Shown here: one piece after another, positions 33,681 to 44,186 of the stretch
How positions within the stretch are numbered: position 1 is the first letter of the stretch
How the letters are laid out: each line of letters begins with the position of its first letter
DNA from: Chamaecrista fasciculata
Lineage: Eukaryota > Streptophyta > Magnoliopsida > Fabales > Fabaceae
Length of the DNA: 64,000 bases
Direction of reading: 5' to 3'
Assembly: GCA_003254925.1 (NCBI GenBank)
Contig: QANZ01031063.1
Location: 115,861 to 179,860 of the forward strand
Program-made: the position numbers and the translations under genes
Notes under the pieces: generated by a model
Told to the model about the DNA's origin: nothing
Seen by the model: only the letters and a program-made list of their open reading frames with translations
The model's database searches: none

Positions 33681-35474
33681 TTTTTAAACCCTAAAATCTA
33701 AAATGTAAACCCCAAACTCTAAACCCTAAAACCCTAAACCTTAAACCCTAAACCCTAAAATCTTAAACCCTAAAACTTAAACCCTAAAAAAATCTAATTT
33801 GAGTAATTAGGTCCATCACACATTCTTATCTCATTATTTTCAATTCCCCCTCTTTTTCATCATCTTCATTCATTTTAGTCTCAAATCCTCAAAATAAAAT
33901 TGTTAAGTGTCCCAAAACTCTTTCAAACATTCCAAGTTAGTCCTTAAAAATATTAAAAACCTTAAACTCTAAATCCTAAAACCTTAAACTCCAAACCCCA
34001 AACCACAAAACCCTAAGGCTCCGTTTGGTAGCCATGAAAAGAGTTTTACATTGTAAAACTCCACGAATTTCGAGACTTTCATGTGTTTGGTATGGTAATT
34101 TAAGCTATGTAAAGTGGATTACAATGTAAAGGGTTTTACATTACATAGGCCATTTTTCTTTACTTCACATTTCTGATGTAATTCAAGTCTACCTAGGGAA
34201 TTATGGTAGAATTCCTAATTTGCCCCTCTCACTCTCATCCCATTTTCTCNCATTCCCTCAACTACTTTTCCTTTCCCTCACAATTTTTCCCTTGTAAAAC
34301 CCTTTCCTTTACATACCCCCAACCTTACCAAACGGAGCGTAAAAGTAAACCTCACCAGAAATCAAAATCGATTTCACAAGACCCTAAAACTACACAACCA
34401 GACTTCACCAAAAGATTACACAAATTTCATTAATTCATCAACTCACCAGAAATCAATTCATCAATTCTTAACGAAAAAGGCGAACCAGATCGCGAACAGA
34501 GCAATTCGTTTTGGGATTCAGAAGTTTGATTCATTCATTCAATGCTGATGTATTCTAAATAGGTCTGAATTCTGTATCTGATTCAAATCCTCAATCTGTT
34601 CATCGTCGTTTCGCAATGGATTCCGTGCAGATTCCTTTATCTTTCAGTCGCCCAGAAACAGAATCCTTCTCCCCCAAAAAACGACGCCCAGATCTGCGTC
34701 ATCGTCGTGAAGGAATTCCGTCGTCATCAAACACCGCCCATATCTGTGTAAGGGATTCCGTCGTGAAGGAATCATTGAGAGGGAAATCGTCGAGAGGGAT
34801 TCCTTCATCATTACACCATTTAGGGAGCAAAATGTTTTTTTCAATTCCACCATCTACATAGATGATGACGATGAAGATGAAGATGAAGATGATGAAATTA
34901 GGATTTAGGGACCAAAATGTTTTTTTCAATTCTGATTTAATAAACTTGAGGATCTAGGGACCAAATTGCAAGAGAGTGATTTTTTTAGGGGTTTAGGGTT
35001 TTAGGATTTTAAGGTTTAGGGTTTTTACTTTTTAATACTTTTAAGGACTAAACTGAAATGTTTAGAAGAATTTTGGGACACTTTATAATTTTATTTTGAG
35101 GATTTGGGACTAAACTGAATGAAGATGATGAAAAAAGGAGAATTGAAAATAATAAGATAAAAATTGAACTAAGGGACCAATTTGAAGAAGAGATGAAATG
35201 TTTTTTTTTTGTAATATTAATGATTATGTGGTAAATCCTACACAGTTGGCAACTTTTTTTTTCTTTTCAGTATTTTGATTATTGACGTGGCACTTAACGT
35301 GCCACATCAACACATAACGGCCACGTCAAATTAGTCCTTCTGTCACTTAACGTGACAGAAGGACTAATTTGACTAATGTTGGTAAAATGCGGGGATTTAT
35401 TTGCCTATTTCGTTAATCTGGGGACTAATTTGGTAGCGCCTCCATAATTCAGGGACCCGGATAATAGTTTACTC
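33681..35474. mobile_element. MULE B (telomere-motif family), left end lost
   Basis: The right terminus 'agggacccggataatagttt' + 'actc' (ending 35474) matches those of MULEs C and D. Both arms carry degenerate CCCTAAA/TTTAGGG tracts (33690-33790 and 34980-35030) and 'cccaaaactctttcaaacat' with its complement. The expected left terminal repeat is not found, so that end is deleted. A non-palindromic centre (about 34345-34880) has GC-richer DNA with an open frame from ATG 34616 (81 codons, Arg/Ser-rich) that I do not recognise; it is probably captured host sequence. Confidence 0.7.
34017..34339. mobile_element. 323-bp PIF/Harbinger (Tourist-like) MITE
   Basis: The termini 'ggctccgtttggta' and 'taccaaacggagcg' are inverted, and the flanking TAA (34014-34016 and 34340-34342) is the 3-bp target duplication typical of PIF/Harbinger. 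It is nested in MULE B. An undetermined base lies at 34250. Confidence 0.85.
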
Positions 35475-35926
35475 GAAAAAAAATTAAAACAAAGTCAACG
35501 TAGCTGGCAATTTCAAGAAAAGACAAGAATACATTTAGTAACAACAAATTTTCCAGAGTTTGTTCTTAACTCTCAATCTCGTGACCAAATCATGTGAGTA
35601 ACAGAAACTAAAACACTAATTAAACCAATCACCAGTCATCAACTTCGCTTTCATTATTTTCAACGTCAAGCTAGCCACCGCATGCCAAATATGAAAAATT
35701 GATTATCCCTATCTCTTCATATAATCTATTGCATTTATTAACGCGGTCACTATTTAGTGCCGTCACTATATGTTTTTTTATTCCTTCATTCTAGAAAGTT
35801 TTCATCACTTATTTGACTTCTTGCCTCCACCATCGTCTTCTTCCCTAAATTTTTCTCAATCCCTTCTCTTCAAAACCCAAACTTTCCAAACCCAGAAATC
35901 AATCCATCCATCCAATCCATCAAAAC
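35475..35926 (+). promoter_or_regulatory. UGT4 upstream region
   Basis: About 450 bp separate MULE B from the UGT4 ATG. The last 100 bp are pyrimidine-rich ('ccatccatccaatccatc'), as in plant 5' leaders. No strong TATA box or paralogue-shared block was identified. Confidence 0.4.
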
Positions 35927-37390
35927 ATGGCGAAAACTGAAATTCACAATCTCCACATCTTCTTCTTCCCCTTCCTTGCTTATGGCCATATCATACCCAC
36001 GGTTGATCTTGCAAAACTTTTTGCTTCAAAAGGTGTGAGAGCCACCATAGTCACCACCCCACTTAACCTTCCTCCAATTTCAAGATCAATTCAAACATCC
36101 AAATCTCTAGGCCACCCCATTGATACCATAACCATTGATTTTCCTTCTACTCAAGCTGGCTTACCCGAAGGCTGTGAAAATGTCGACACAATCACTTCCC
36201 AATCTATTATTCCTACCTTTTTTGAGTCAACCATATTGCTTCAAGAGCCTCTTGAACATCTCTTTCAACAACACCACCCAGATTGCCTTATTGCTGGTCA
36301 TTTCTTTCCTTGGGTCTCTGATTCTGCAGCCAAATTCGGGATTCCTAGGATTGTGTTTCGTGGGACTAGTTCTTTTGCTGATTGTGCTACTCATTGTGTG
36401 GCACTCTATCAACCCCACAAGAATGTTTCGACTGATTTTGATCCCTTTGTGATTCCTAATTTACCAGGACCCCAGATCATGTTAACAAGGATGGTTTTGC
36501 CTGATTTCGTTAGGAACACTGAGAATGCTTATGCGAAGAGGATATTGAGCATATTGAAGGCAATTAATGAGTCAGAAGCAAAAAGCTTTGGGACGATTGT
36601 GAATAGCTTCAACGATCTCGAAGGAGTGTATGCAGATCATTACAAGAAGGTTTTGGGGAAAAAAGGATGGTTCATAGGCCCTGTTTCTTTGTACAACAAA
36701 GACATGAGAGAAAAAGCAAACAGAGGAAAACAAGCTTCCATTGATGAACACGAGTGTCTGAAGTGGCTTGATTCTAAGGAACCCGATTCCGTCATTTACG
36801 TAAGCTTTGGAACAAGATCAAACTTCCCCGATTCTCAGCTTAAGGAAATAGCAATGGCTTTGGAAGAATCAGGCGTGAATTTCATATGGGTAGTGAGGAG
36901 AAACAAGAAGGAAGGAGAAGATGGAGAGGAAGAATGGCTTCCAGAAGGATTTGAGAAGAGAATGGAAGGGAAGGGATTGATAATAAGAGAGTGGGCACCC
37001 CAAGTGTTGATTCTTGATCACAAAGCAATTGGTGGGATTGTGACACATTGTGGATGGAATACAATATTGGAAGGTGTGAGTGCAGGGAAGCCTATGGTGA
37101 CATGGCCTGTGTCTGCAGAACAATTTTACAATGAGAAGTTTGTGACAGAAGTGATTAGAATTGGGGTTGCTGTGGGTGTGAAGAAATATGAAGAACTTGA
37201 AGGAGATAGGGTAGAAAAGGAAGCGATTGTGAAGGCAGTGAAGGAGATAATGGAAGGAGAAGAAGCAGAGGAAATGAGAAACAGAGCAAAGGAATATGCA
37301 AAGATGGCAAAGGAAGCTGTGGAAGAAGGAGGATCATCTCAGTCTGAATTGGATTCACTAATTGAAGAGCTCGTCAGACTTTCCAATTGA
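35927..37390 (+). CDS. UGT4: UDP-glycosyltransferase, UGT73-like, atypical
   Basis: An intron-free gene of 487 residues beginning at the only suitable ATG (35927, aaacATGg). The catalytic His is residue 21 (FLAYGH). The residue matching Asp119 of UGT1 is Gly124 (codon GGT 36296-36298). The PSPG box, residues 356-399, departs from family rules: the preceding residue is Glu (REWAPQ for RGWAPQ), the phosphate-contacting HCGWNS reads HCGWNT (Thr379), and AGVP reads AGKP (Lys388). The box still ends Glu-Gln. With the changed VFRGTSSF acceptor-pocket segment, this is the most divergent open copy. It may be neofunctionalised or drifting towards loss; the frame itself is clean. A promoter-like block of the UGT5 type lies just after its stop. 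Confidence 0.94.
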   Translation: MAKTEIHNLHIFFFPFLAYGHIIPTVDLAKLFASKGVRATIVTTPLNLPPISRSIQTSKSLGHPIDTITIDFPSTQAGLPEGCENVDTITSQSIIPTFFESTILLQEPLEHLFQQHHPDCLIAGHFFPWVSDSAAKFGIPRIVFRGTSSFADCATHCVALYQPHKNVSTDFDPFVIPNLPGPQIMLTRMVLPDFVRNTENAYAKRILSILKAINESEAKSFGTIVNSFNDLEGVYADHYKKVLGKKGWFIGPVSLYNKDMREKANRGKQASIDEHECLKWLDSKEPDSVIYVSFGTRSNFPDSQLKEIAMALEESGVNFIWVVRRNKKEGEDGEEEWLPEGFEKRMEGKGLIIREWAPQVLILDHKAIGGIVTHCGWNTILEGVSAGKPMVTWPVSAEQFYNEKFVTEVIRIGVAVGVKKYEELEGDRVEKEAIVKAVKEIMEGEEAEEMRNRAKEYAKMAKEAVEEGGSSQSELDSLIEELVRLSN

Positions 37391-37404
37391 AAAACAAGTC
37401 TATG

Positions 37405-37510
37405 TTTTTGGGTGTTTTTTAATTAACTTTCTACGGTTAAAAGAAGCAGTTTGTGAATCATGTACACTAATTTCATACCTCACATCCTTCATTTCCACAG
37501 CTCCATCCTT
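37405..37510 (+). repeat. Orphan copy of the UGT5-type promoter
   Basis: 'aactttctacggttaaaaga' with 'gtgaatca', then ' catacctcacatccttc' closely match 39325-39425 in front of UGT5. Here no UGT start follows; AT-rich DNA does. It marks a duplication breakpoint 15 bp past the UGT4 stop codon. Confidence 0.8.
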
Positions 37511-38229
37511 CATTTTGTTTGGATGAACTTAAAATTAAAAATTCCTAGAATTATTTTATGATATTCTTAAAATATTATATTTTTGTGTTTGGTTCAACTT
37601 TAATAATACTGAAAATATTCATAAAATATTCGGTACATTTTCAAATATGTATACATACATTTATCTTTAAAAAAATTATACTTTGTCTCTACATGATTAA
37701 AAAAATAATTATATCATAAGTATAATAAAAATAAAATTAATAATATCATTCAGAAATATTAATCCAAAATATGATTGACAAAAATCTCAAAATAATACAA
37801 TATTTTAAGAAAATTATCATTTTTCAAAATTAACAAAAATTAATGTTAATCCCGTGTCAATTTAGATAGACAAAATAGTCCTATGTCATGGGATTAGAGA
37901 AATCCCATCCCCTCTGGTGAGATTAAAAATTTTGAGTTTCATGGGATTAAGTCATTCTTAGGAATGTTATATTTCCGAGATTATTTTTTTAATCTGCATA
38001 CCAAACGCAAGATTAACTTAGTCAAGACCTCATAATCTCGAAACTATTTTTTCTATTTGGGTATCAAACGCAGGATTAATTTAGTCAAGACCTCCTAATC
38101 TCAAAACTATTTTTTTCTATTTGCATACCAAACACACCCTAAGTATCCACCGCAATTGCCACTATGATACTTTTGCTGTCAATTGATCATCATTTCCTTT
38201 TCAATATCTTCTAACTTTGGGAAATGAAT
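37511..38229. other. AT-rich DNA with a 3-copy tandem repeat
   Basis: Between about 37970 and 38150 a unit of about 67 bp repeats: 'ctatttgggtatcaaacgca', 'ttagtcaagacctc' and 'taatctc(a/g)aaact'. It looks like the end of a MITE whose other side begins near 37515 ('gtttggatgaacttaa'). No gene is seen. Confidence 0.5.
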
Positions 38230-38995
38230 TATGACGGTGGAATATTCAAATTAGTTTTATATTTTTTTTTATCTCAAAGTTTATTTTAGTCCATTATTTT
38301 TTTAGTCTGAAATTATTAAATATGATCATATCTATCTCGTTTTAAGTTTGAATGCAACAATTTTAGAGTTATGGGTTACTTTTCATAAATACTTATGTAT
38401 CCAATGGAAGACGTTAGCAATTAAAGTTAAATCAAGTTCAAAATGCGAACCAGTTGTTTTATAATCAAATGAGTAAAGTTGGTTATATATTTCTCATTTT
38501 AAGTCCAAATGCGACGAGTTCAAAGTTATGAGCTACTCTTGATAAGTCTTTTTCTATCCGGTGAGGATCGTTATAAACAATGTCAAAGTGAGCCTAAAAG
38601 CGAGTTTAGGATCACAAGGCTAAAAATTATGAAAAATTGATCTCAATCTCATTTCCAGGTCCAATTTGACCCCATTTTTTTACGGCGGTAATTGGGTAGA
38701 AAAAATCTAATCGTCAAGAGTAATTTTAATTTTAATTTAGCTTGAAACGAGATATTTACAACCAATTTTAATTTATTTGATTAATCATGAAACAAACGAC
38801 TCACTTTTAAAGATCGATTTGACCTTTGTTGACGACCTCAACTGCTCATCAAAAATAGTATGTAGCTCTAGAATTGTTGTATTCGAATTTAAAATGATAT
38901 AGATAGGATCATATTCAGTAATTTTGGACTAAAGTGAACCACTACATAAAATATATAGGACTAATTTGAACATAATGATAAAATAAACCTAAAGA
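38230..38995. mobile_element. Diverged TIR element
   Basis: Inverted arms ('tgatcatatctatctcgttt' near 38323 and its complement near 38890-38920) with internal 'gagttatgggttact'-type blocks relate it to the 2402-2935 family. Termini are too diverged to place exactly. Confidence 0.45.
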
Positions 38996-39299
38996 CAAAG
39001 ATATAAAACCGATTTAAACATTCGAACAACTATGATGAATCTTTCCTTTTCTGACGGTAAAAAGTAAAAATAACCTTTTGGAGTTTTTCCACCATTCTAA
39101 ACTCCAAAAGTATACAATCATTTCGCTCAATCGTTATCATTTGTTTGTACATGTTTCGAACGCATCATTTTGCTTTCTTTCTCAAACCAGTGTTAAAGGA
39201 CAAAGGTGATACTGAACATTCTAAAAGTTAACTTTATATAACACCAATTTTGAAAATAATAATTACACGAACTATAATTAACATATATGTACTCTAGGG

Positions 39300-39510
39300 A
39301 TCTATTTTTTTTGGGTGTTTTTTTAACTTTCTACGGTTAAAAGAAGCAGATTGTGAATCATACACACTTATAAAAATCCTGGAAATGTACATTTCAAATG
39401 GGCTTATTCCATACCTCACATCCTTCTCCAACCTCATCCTTCTTTTCCTCTAATTTTCTCCACAACCCCATCTATGAAAAATTCAAACTTTGCAACCCAA
39501 AAATCAAAAC
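39300..39510 (+). promoter_or_regulatory. UGT5 upstream region with TATA candidate
   Basis: 'cttataaaaatcc' at about 39369-39381 is a good TATA-box candidate about 130 bp before the ATG. The block 39325-39425 is shared with 37405-37510. The following 'gggcttattccatac' is also found before UGT1 (4266-4280), so it is an element common to two copies. Confidence 0.55.
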
Positions 39511-40965
39511 ATGGCTAGCACTGAAAATCACAAACTCCACATCTTCTTCTTCCCTTTCCTTGCTCATGGCCACATCATACCAACCATTGATATGGCTATA
39601 CTTTTCGCTTCACGAGGCGTTCAAGCAACCATAGTGACCACCCCACTTAATCTCCCTCTTATTTCCAAATCAATACAAACTTCTCTCTCTCTTGGTCACT
39701 CCATCAAAACCATAGCCATCCAATTTCCTTCTCAAGAAGCTGGCTTACCCCAAGGTTGTGAAAATTTTGATGGAGTCTCTTCTCCTTCTTTGATTCCCAT
39801 CTTCTTCAAGGCAACCACCATACTTCAAGAGCCTCTTGATAAACTCTTACTCCAACATCACCCACATGCCCTTGTGGCTGATGCTTTCTTCCCATGGGCC
39901 ACAGATTCTGCAGCCAAATTTGGGATTCCTAGGATTGTGTTTCATGGGACTGGTTCTTTCTCTTTGTGTGCCTCTGAATGTATGAGACTCTATCAGCCTT
40001 ACAAGAATGTTTCGTCTGATTCTGATCCCTTTGTGATTCCTAATCTACCAGGCAATGAGATTAGGATGACAAGGATGGTTGTGCCTACTTACATCAGGAG
40101 CAATGAGGACAATGATTTAAAGAGATTTATGAAAGCATCCCAGGAATCTGAATTGACAAGCTTTGGGGTGGTTGTCAATAGCTTCTATGAACTAGAAAGG
40201 GTTTATGCAGATCATTACAAGAAGGTACTTGGAAGAAAAGAATGGTTTATAGGTCCTGTTTCTTTGTGCAACAGAGAATTCAAAGAAAAAGCACACAGAG
40301 GAAAGCAAGCTTCAATTGATGAACAAGAGTGTTTGAAGTGGCTTGACTCCAAGAAACCCAATTCTGTCATTTACGTATGCTTTGGAAGCAGATCAGAATT
40401 CCTGAACCCTCAGCTCAAAGAAATAGCAATGGGTTTGGAAGCTTCAGGCCTAAATTTCATTTGGGTAGTGAGGAAAAACAAAAAAGAAGAAGAACTTGAA
40501 GAGGAAGAATGGCTTCCAGAAGGATTTGAGAAGAGAATGGAAGGGAAGGGATTGATAATTAGAGGGTGGGCACCCCAAGTTTTGATTCTTGATCATGAAG
40601 CAATTGGTGGGTTTGTGACACATTGCGGGTGGAATTCAACATTGGAAGCAGTAAGTGCAGGAGTGCCTATGGTGACATGGCCTGTTTCTGCTGAACAGTT
40701 CTATAATGAAAAGTTTATAACAGAAGTTCTCAAGATTGGAGTACCAGTGGGTGTGAAGAAATTTGCAATGATGGTGGGTGATAGTATAGAAAAAGATAAG
40801 GTTGTGAAGGCAGTGAAAGAGATAATGGAAGGAGAAGAAGCAGAGGAAATGAGAAACAAAGCAAGAAAACTAGGGAAAATGGCGAGAGAAGCAATAGAAA
40901 AGGGAGGATCATCTTATTGTGACTTGAGTTCTCTAATTGGAGACATTGTGAAGTTTAAGAATTAA
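39511..40965 (+). CDS. UGT5: UDP-glycosyltransferase, UGT73-like
   Basis: An intron-free gene of 484 residues. The ATG at 39511 (aaacATGg) gives MASTENHKLHIFFFPF, matching the UGT6 start (MASTEDHKLH); an ATG at 39490 would add seven residues. The catalytic His21 and the partner Asp124 (LVADAFF, codon GAT 39880-39882) are both present. The PSPG box is residues 353-396 with WAPQ, HCGWNS and a final Glu-Gln, and the acceptor-side [10 protein letters not shown] is canonical. Of all copies this is the one closest to an ordinary UGT73 glucosyltransferase and the best candidate for a normal enzyme. The C-terminal VKFKN is shared with UGT1, indicating a close relationship. Confidence 0.96.
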   Translation: MASTENHKLHIFFFPFLAHGHIIPTIDMAILFASRGVQATIVTTPLNLPLISKSIQTSLSLGHSIKTIAIQFPSQEAGLPQGCENFDGVSSPSLIPIFFKATTILQEPLDKLLLQHHPHALVADAFFPWATDSAAKFGIPRIVFHGTGSFSLCASECMRLYQPYKNVSSDSDPFVIPNLPGNEIRMTRMVVPTYIRSNEDNDLKRFMKASQESELTSFGVVVNSFYELERVYADHYKKVLGRKEWFIGPVSLCNREFKEKAHRGKQASIDEQECLKWLDSKKPNSVIYVCFGSRSEFLNPQLKEIAMGLEASGLNFIWVVRKNKKEEELEEEEWLPEGFEKRMEGKGLIIRGWAPQVLILDHEAIGGFVTHCGWNSTLEAVSAGVPMVTWPVSAEQFYNEKFITEVLKIGVPVGVKKFAMMVGDSIEKDKVVKAVKEIMEGEEAEEMRNKARKLGKMAREAIEKGGSSYCDLSSLIGDIVKFKN

Positions 40966-41174
40966 TCAAGAGACTGTACTTTCCTGTTCAATAATATGTA
41001 TACACTCTATTTCATCTAGTATATAGTTTGTAAAAGCCATGAAGAAGAAATTATCAATAGATTAAGTTCGTTCCCATCCAAAATACAAAATATTTGTGAA
41101 GTTCCCAGTTCCCAGAACTACTAGTAAACTATGGGTTAGTGATTGCCCTCTGCAATGAGTTACTTATTTTTTTT
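40966..41174. other. UGT5 3' flank
   Basis: 'tcaagagactgtactttcct' after the stop aligns with the displaced UGT1 3' flank at 6300. No separate feature is seen. Confidence 0.6.
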
Positions 41175-41562
41175 AAGGCTTAAGTGCAGTTTTGGTCCCT
41201 TAACTTTCGCAAAGATCTCAATTTGGTTCCTTAACTTTTTTTGTTGTAATTTTGGTCCCCTAACTTTTGAAAACGTCTCAATTTGGTGCCCTAGCTTTTT
41301 TGTTGCAATTTTGGTCTCCTAACTTTTGAAAACGTCTCACCATTGGTCCCAAGTTAGGGGACCAAAATTGAGACTTTTGCGAAAGTTAGGGGACCAACGG
41401 TGAGACGTTTTCAAAAGTTAAGGGACCAAAATTGCAACAAAAAAAGTTAGGGGACCAAATTGATTGCGAAAGTTAAGGGACCAAAATTGCAACAAAAAAA
41501 GTTAGGGGACCAAATTGAGACCTTTGCGAAAATTAGGGAACCAAAAGTGCACTTAAGCCTTT
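41175..41562. mobile_element. 388-bp inverted-repeat MITE
   Basis: Ends 'aaggcttaagtgcagttttg' and 'caaaagtgcacttaagcctt' are inverted. The interior is built of repeated 'ttggtcccctaacttttg' units and their complements, so the whole element folds back. Flanking T runs prevent a clear target duplication. Confidence 0.75.
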
Positions 41563-42562
41563 TTTTTAAAAAGAAGTTTCTATATTTTGATCCTCACTAC
41601 TTTTCTTTTTTGTTTTTATCCAAGGTTCTCACTACTTTGTTATATAGGGTTTCATTGTTTTTCTTTTTTGGCCAACATATGTAGGTTTTCATTGAATAAA
41701 GGAAACACCTCATATTGGATACTCCCATGCTCCCACGGTGTTTCTAAGCTTAGAAAGTGGTTGCCATGAAATCACGATAAGATTACAAGATTTTTATTGG
41801 CTGGCAAGCCTTGTGAGTGTGACAAGTCAATTAAAAGATAAAAAGAGAAAGTAAAATAACTTACTCCTATAAATTTACATTACATTAGGTCTTCATTTTA
41901 TGGTAGAACCATTTTTTTCTCTAAACTTTAGTTTTTATATAAATTTAAAATTTTGTCCTTAAAGTTTGTTTACTATCAATTTTATCCATAGTCCATACAT
42001 TTCATATTTTAATCGATTTTATTATTTACTATTATTTTATTTAATGAATTAATGACAAACTTCTCATGGCCAATAACTTGTAATGTAAAGTTATTAGAAA
42101 AAAATTTAAATTTTAACTCAAATTGAAAAAGACAATAAAATTCGTTATTAATTTGTTATGGGAAAATGATGAAATCAAGCAAAATATAAGACTTAAGAGA
42201 CAAAATGAACAATAAACAAACTTCCAGGACGAAATTACAAATTAATATAAAATTTGAGGACAAAAAATGATATTTTTACCTTATTTTATTTTCAAAACCA
42301 TATTTGACTCCTTTAAATTTGTGTTAATAAAGCTAACTTTCATTAAAACTAATGGACTTCTCCACCCAAATATAATCACTTCCCTGGGTGTTCTATCCAA
42401 ACTTATTGGATTAATTTGAAAATGACTTATTCATGAAACTATGGATAAAGTTAATACATAACCTTTCAGTACTAGATACTAGATAGAAAACACTATAACA
42501 ACATATCGGCCAAATGATTATTCATATTTCTCATGCAGAAGAACTACCAATCAAATCTAACT
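41563..42562. other. Intergenic DNA between convergent UGT5 and UGT6
   Basis: It contains another inverted-repeat element at about 41902-42280 ('ctctaaactttagtttttat' and 'ataaaatttgaggaca' arms, with 'tttgtcctt' and complements). No gene is recognised. Confidence 0.5.
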
Positions 42563-43970
42563 TCAGAATTCATTGGTCCGAGTGATCAGTTCTTGAATCA
42601 AAGCACTCAAATCCAAGTAAGACGATCCTCCTTCTTGCACAGCTTCCTTTGCCATCTTTGCATATTCCTTTGCTCTGTTTCTCATTTCCTCTGCTTCTTC
42701 TCCTTCCATTATCCTTCTCACTCCATTCTCAATAGCTTCCTTTTCTATTGTATCTCCCACAAGTCTCACCCATTTTTTCACTCCCACCGAAACCCCTATT
42801 CTCATCACTTCTGTCACAAACTTCTCGTTGTAAAATTGCTCTGCAGCCACAGGCCACGTCACCATAGGAACCCCTGCACTTATAGCTTCCAATGTTGAAT
42901 TCCACCCACAATGTGTCACAAACCCACCAATTGCTTCGTAATCAAGAATCAAAACTTGTGGAGCCCATCCTCTTATTATCATTCCCTTCCCTTCCATTCT
43001 CTTCTCAAATCCTTCTGGAAGCCATTCTTCTTCTTCAAATTCATCTTCTCTTTTGTTTTTTCTCACTACCCAGATGAAATTTTGACCCGAAGCTTCCAAA
43101 CCCATTGCTATATTCTTGAGCTGAGATTCTGGGAAGTTCGCTATGCTTCCGAAACAAACATAAACAACTGAATTGGGTTTCTTGGAGTCAAGCCATTTCA
43201 AGCACTCTCGTTCATCAATGGATGCTTCTTTTCCTCTGTTTGCTTTTTCTTTAACGTCTCTGTTCAACAACGAAACAGGGCCTACATGCCATGTTTTCCT
43301 TCCAAACTCATTCTTATAATGATCAGCATACACTTTCTCTAATTCATAGAAGCTATTCACGACAACCCCAAAGCTCTTCAATTCTGATTCCTTACCTTCT
43401 TTTTGCATCCTCGTCCACTCGTTTTCATCATCATCATCTTTCTTCACGAAATCAGGCAAAACCATGCTCGTGAGTTTGATTTCTCCAGGAAGATTCGGGA
43501 TCACAAAGGGATCTGAATCCGATAAAACGTTCTTGTGGGGTTTGTAGATTCGCATGCATTCAGAAGCACAGAGAGAGAAAGAACCAGTCCCGTGAAACAC
43601 AATCCTCGGAATCCCGAATTTTGCGGCGGAATCTGTGGCCCACGGGAAGTAAACACCTGCAACAACACCATCTATGTGGTTTTGTCGCAAGATTTGCTCG
43701 ACAGAATCTTGAAGCATCCTTGTGGCTTTGAAGAAATCAGGAACCAAAGATGGTGAAGTGAGTGAATCTTTGTTTTCGCAGCCTTCAGGCAAGCCGGCTT
43801 CGACGGAGGGGAATCTGATGGTTAAGATTTTGATGATGCTAATGATTGTGTCGGGATTTTCAGGTTGTCCTATGGATTTGGAAACAAGAGGGAAGTATTG
43901 TGGGGTGGTGACTATGGTGGATCTTACGCCTCTCGATGCGAAAAGTCTGGCCATATCTAGCATTGGGATC

Positions 43971-44186
43971 TGATGAACTAAAGATGAATTTAGAAAACTG
44001 AATCTGTGTATTATTGAATGAATGAACCAGAGTTGAGTACAATGAATTATATACAAGCAAGGCCAGCGAAAATTAATAACAAACTTCAGAGAACTACTTA
44101 ACTATCAGCCTAACTAAACAGAACTAATTACAACTGAATTGATGAGCTGTCATAAACTGAATTGATGAGCTGGATTTACTCTATCA
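43971..44186 (-). repeat. Copia B 3' LTR
   Basis: 216 bp, TG...CA, differing from the other LTR at two positions by my count. Its first three bases on the minus strand (TGA) are the stop codon of gag-pol. Confidence 0.95.

Noticed and set aside
33690-33790. Interstitial telomere (CCCTAAA runs)
   Set aside because: The runs are short and degenerate and occur at the same place in each arm of a transposon family, so they are part of the elements and not chromosome-end remnants.
42533-43973. Several plus-strand frames rich in Ser, His and Leu
   Set aside because: They are antisense shadows of UGT6, as are similar frames opposite UGT4, UGT5 and UGT7.
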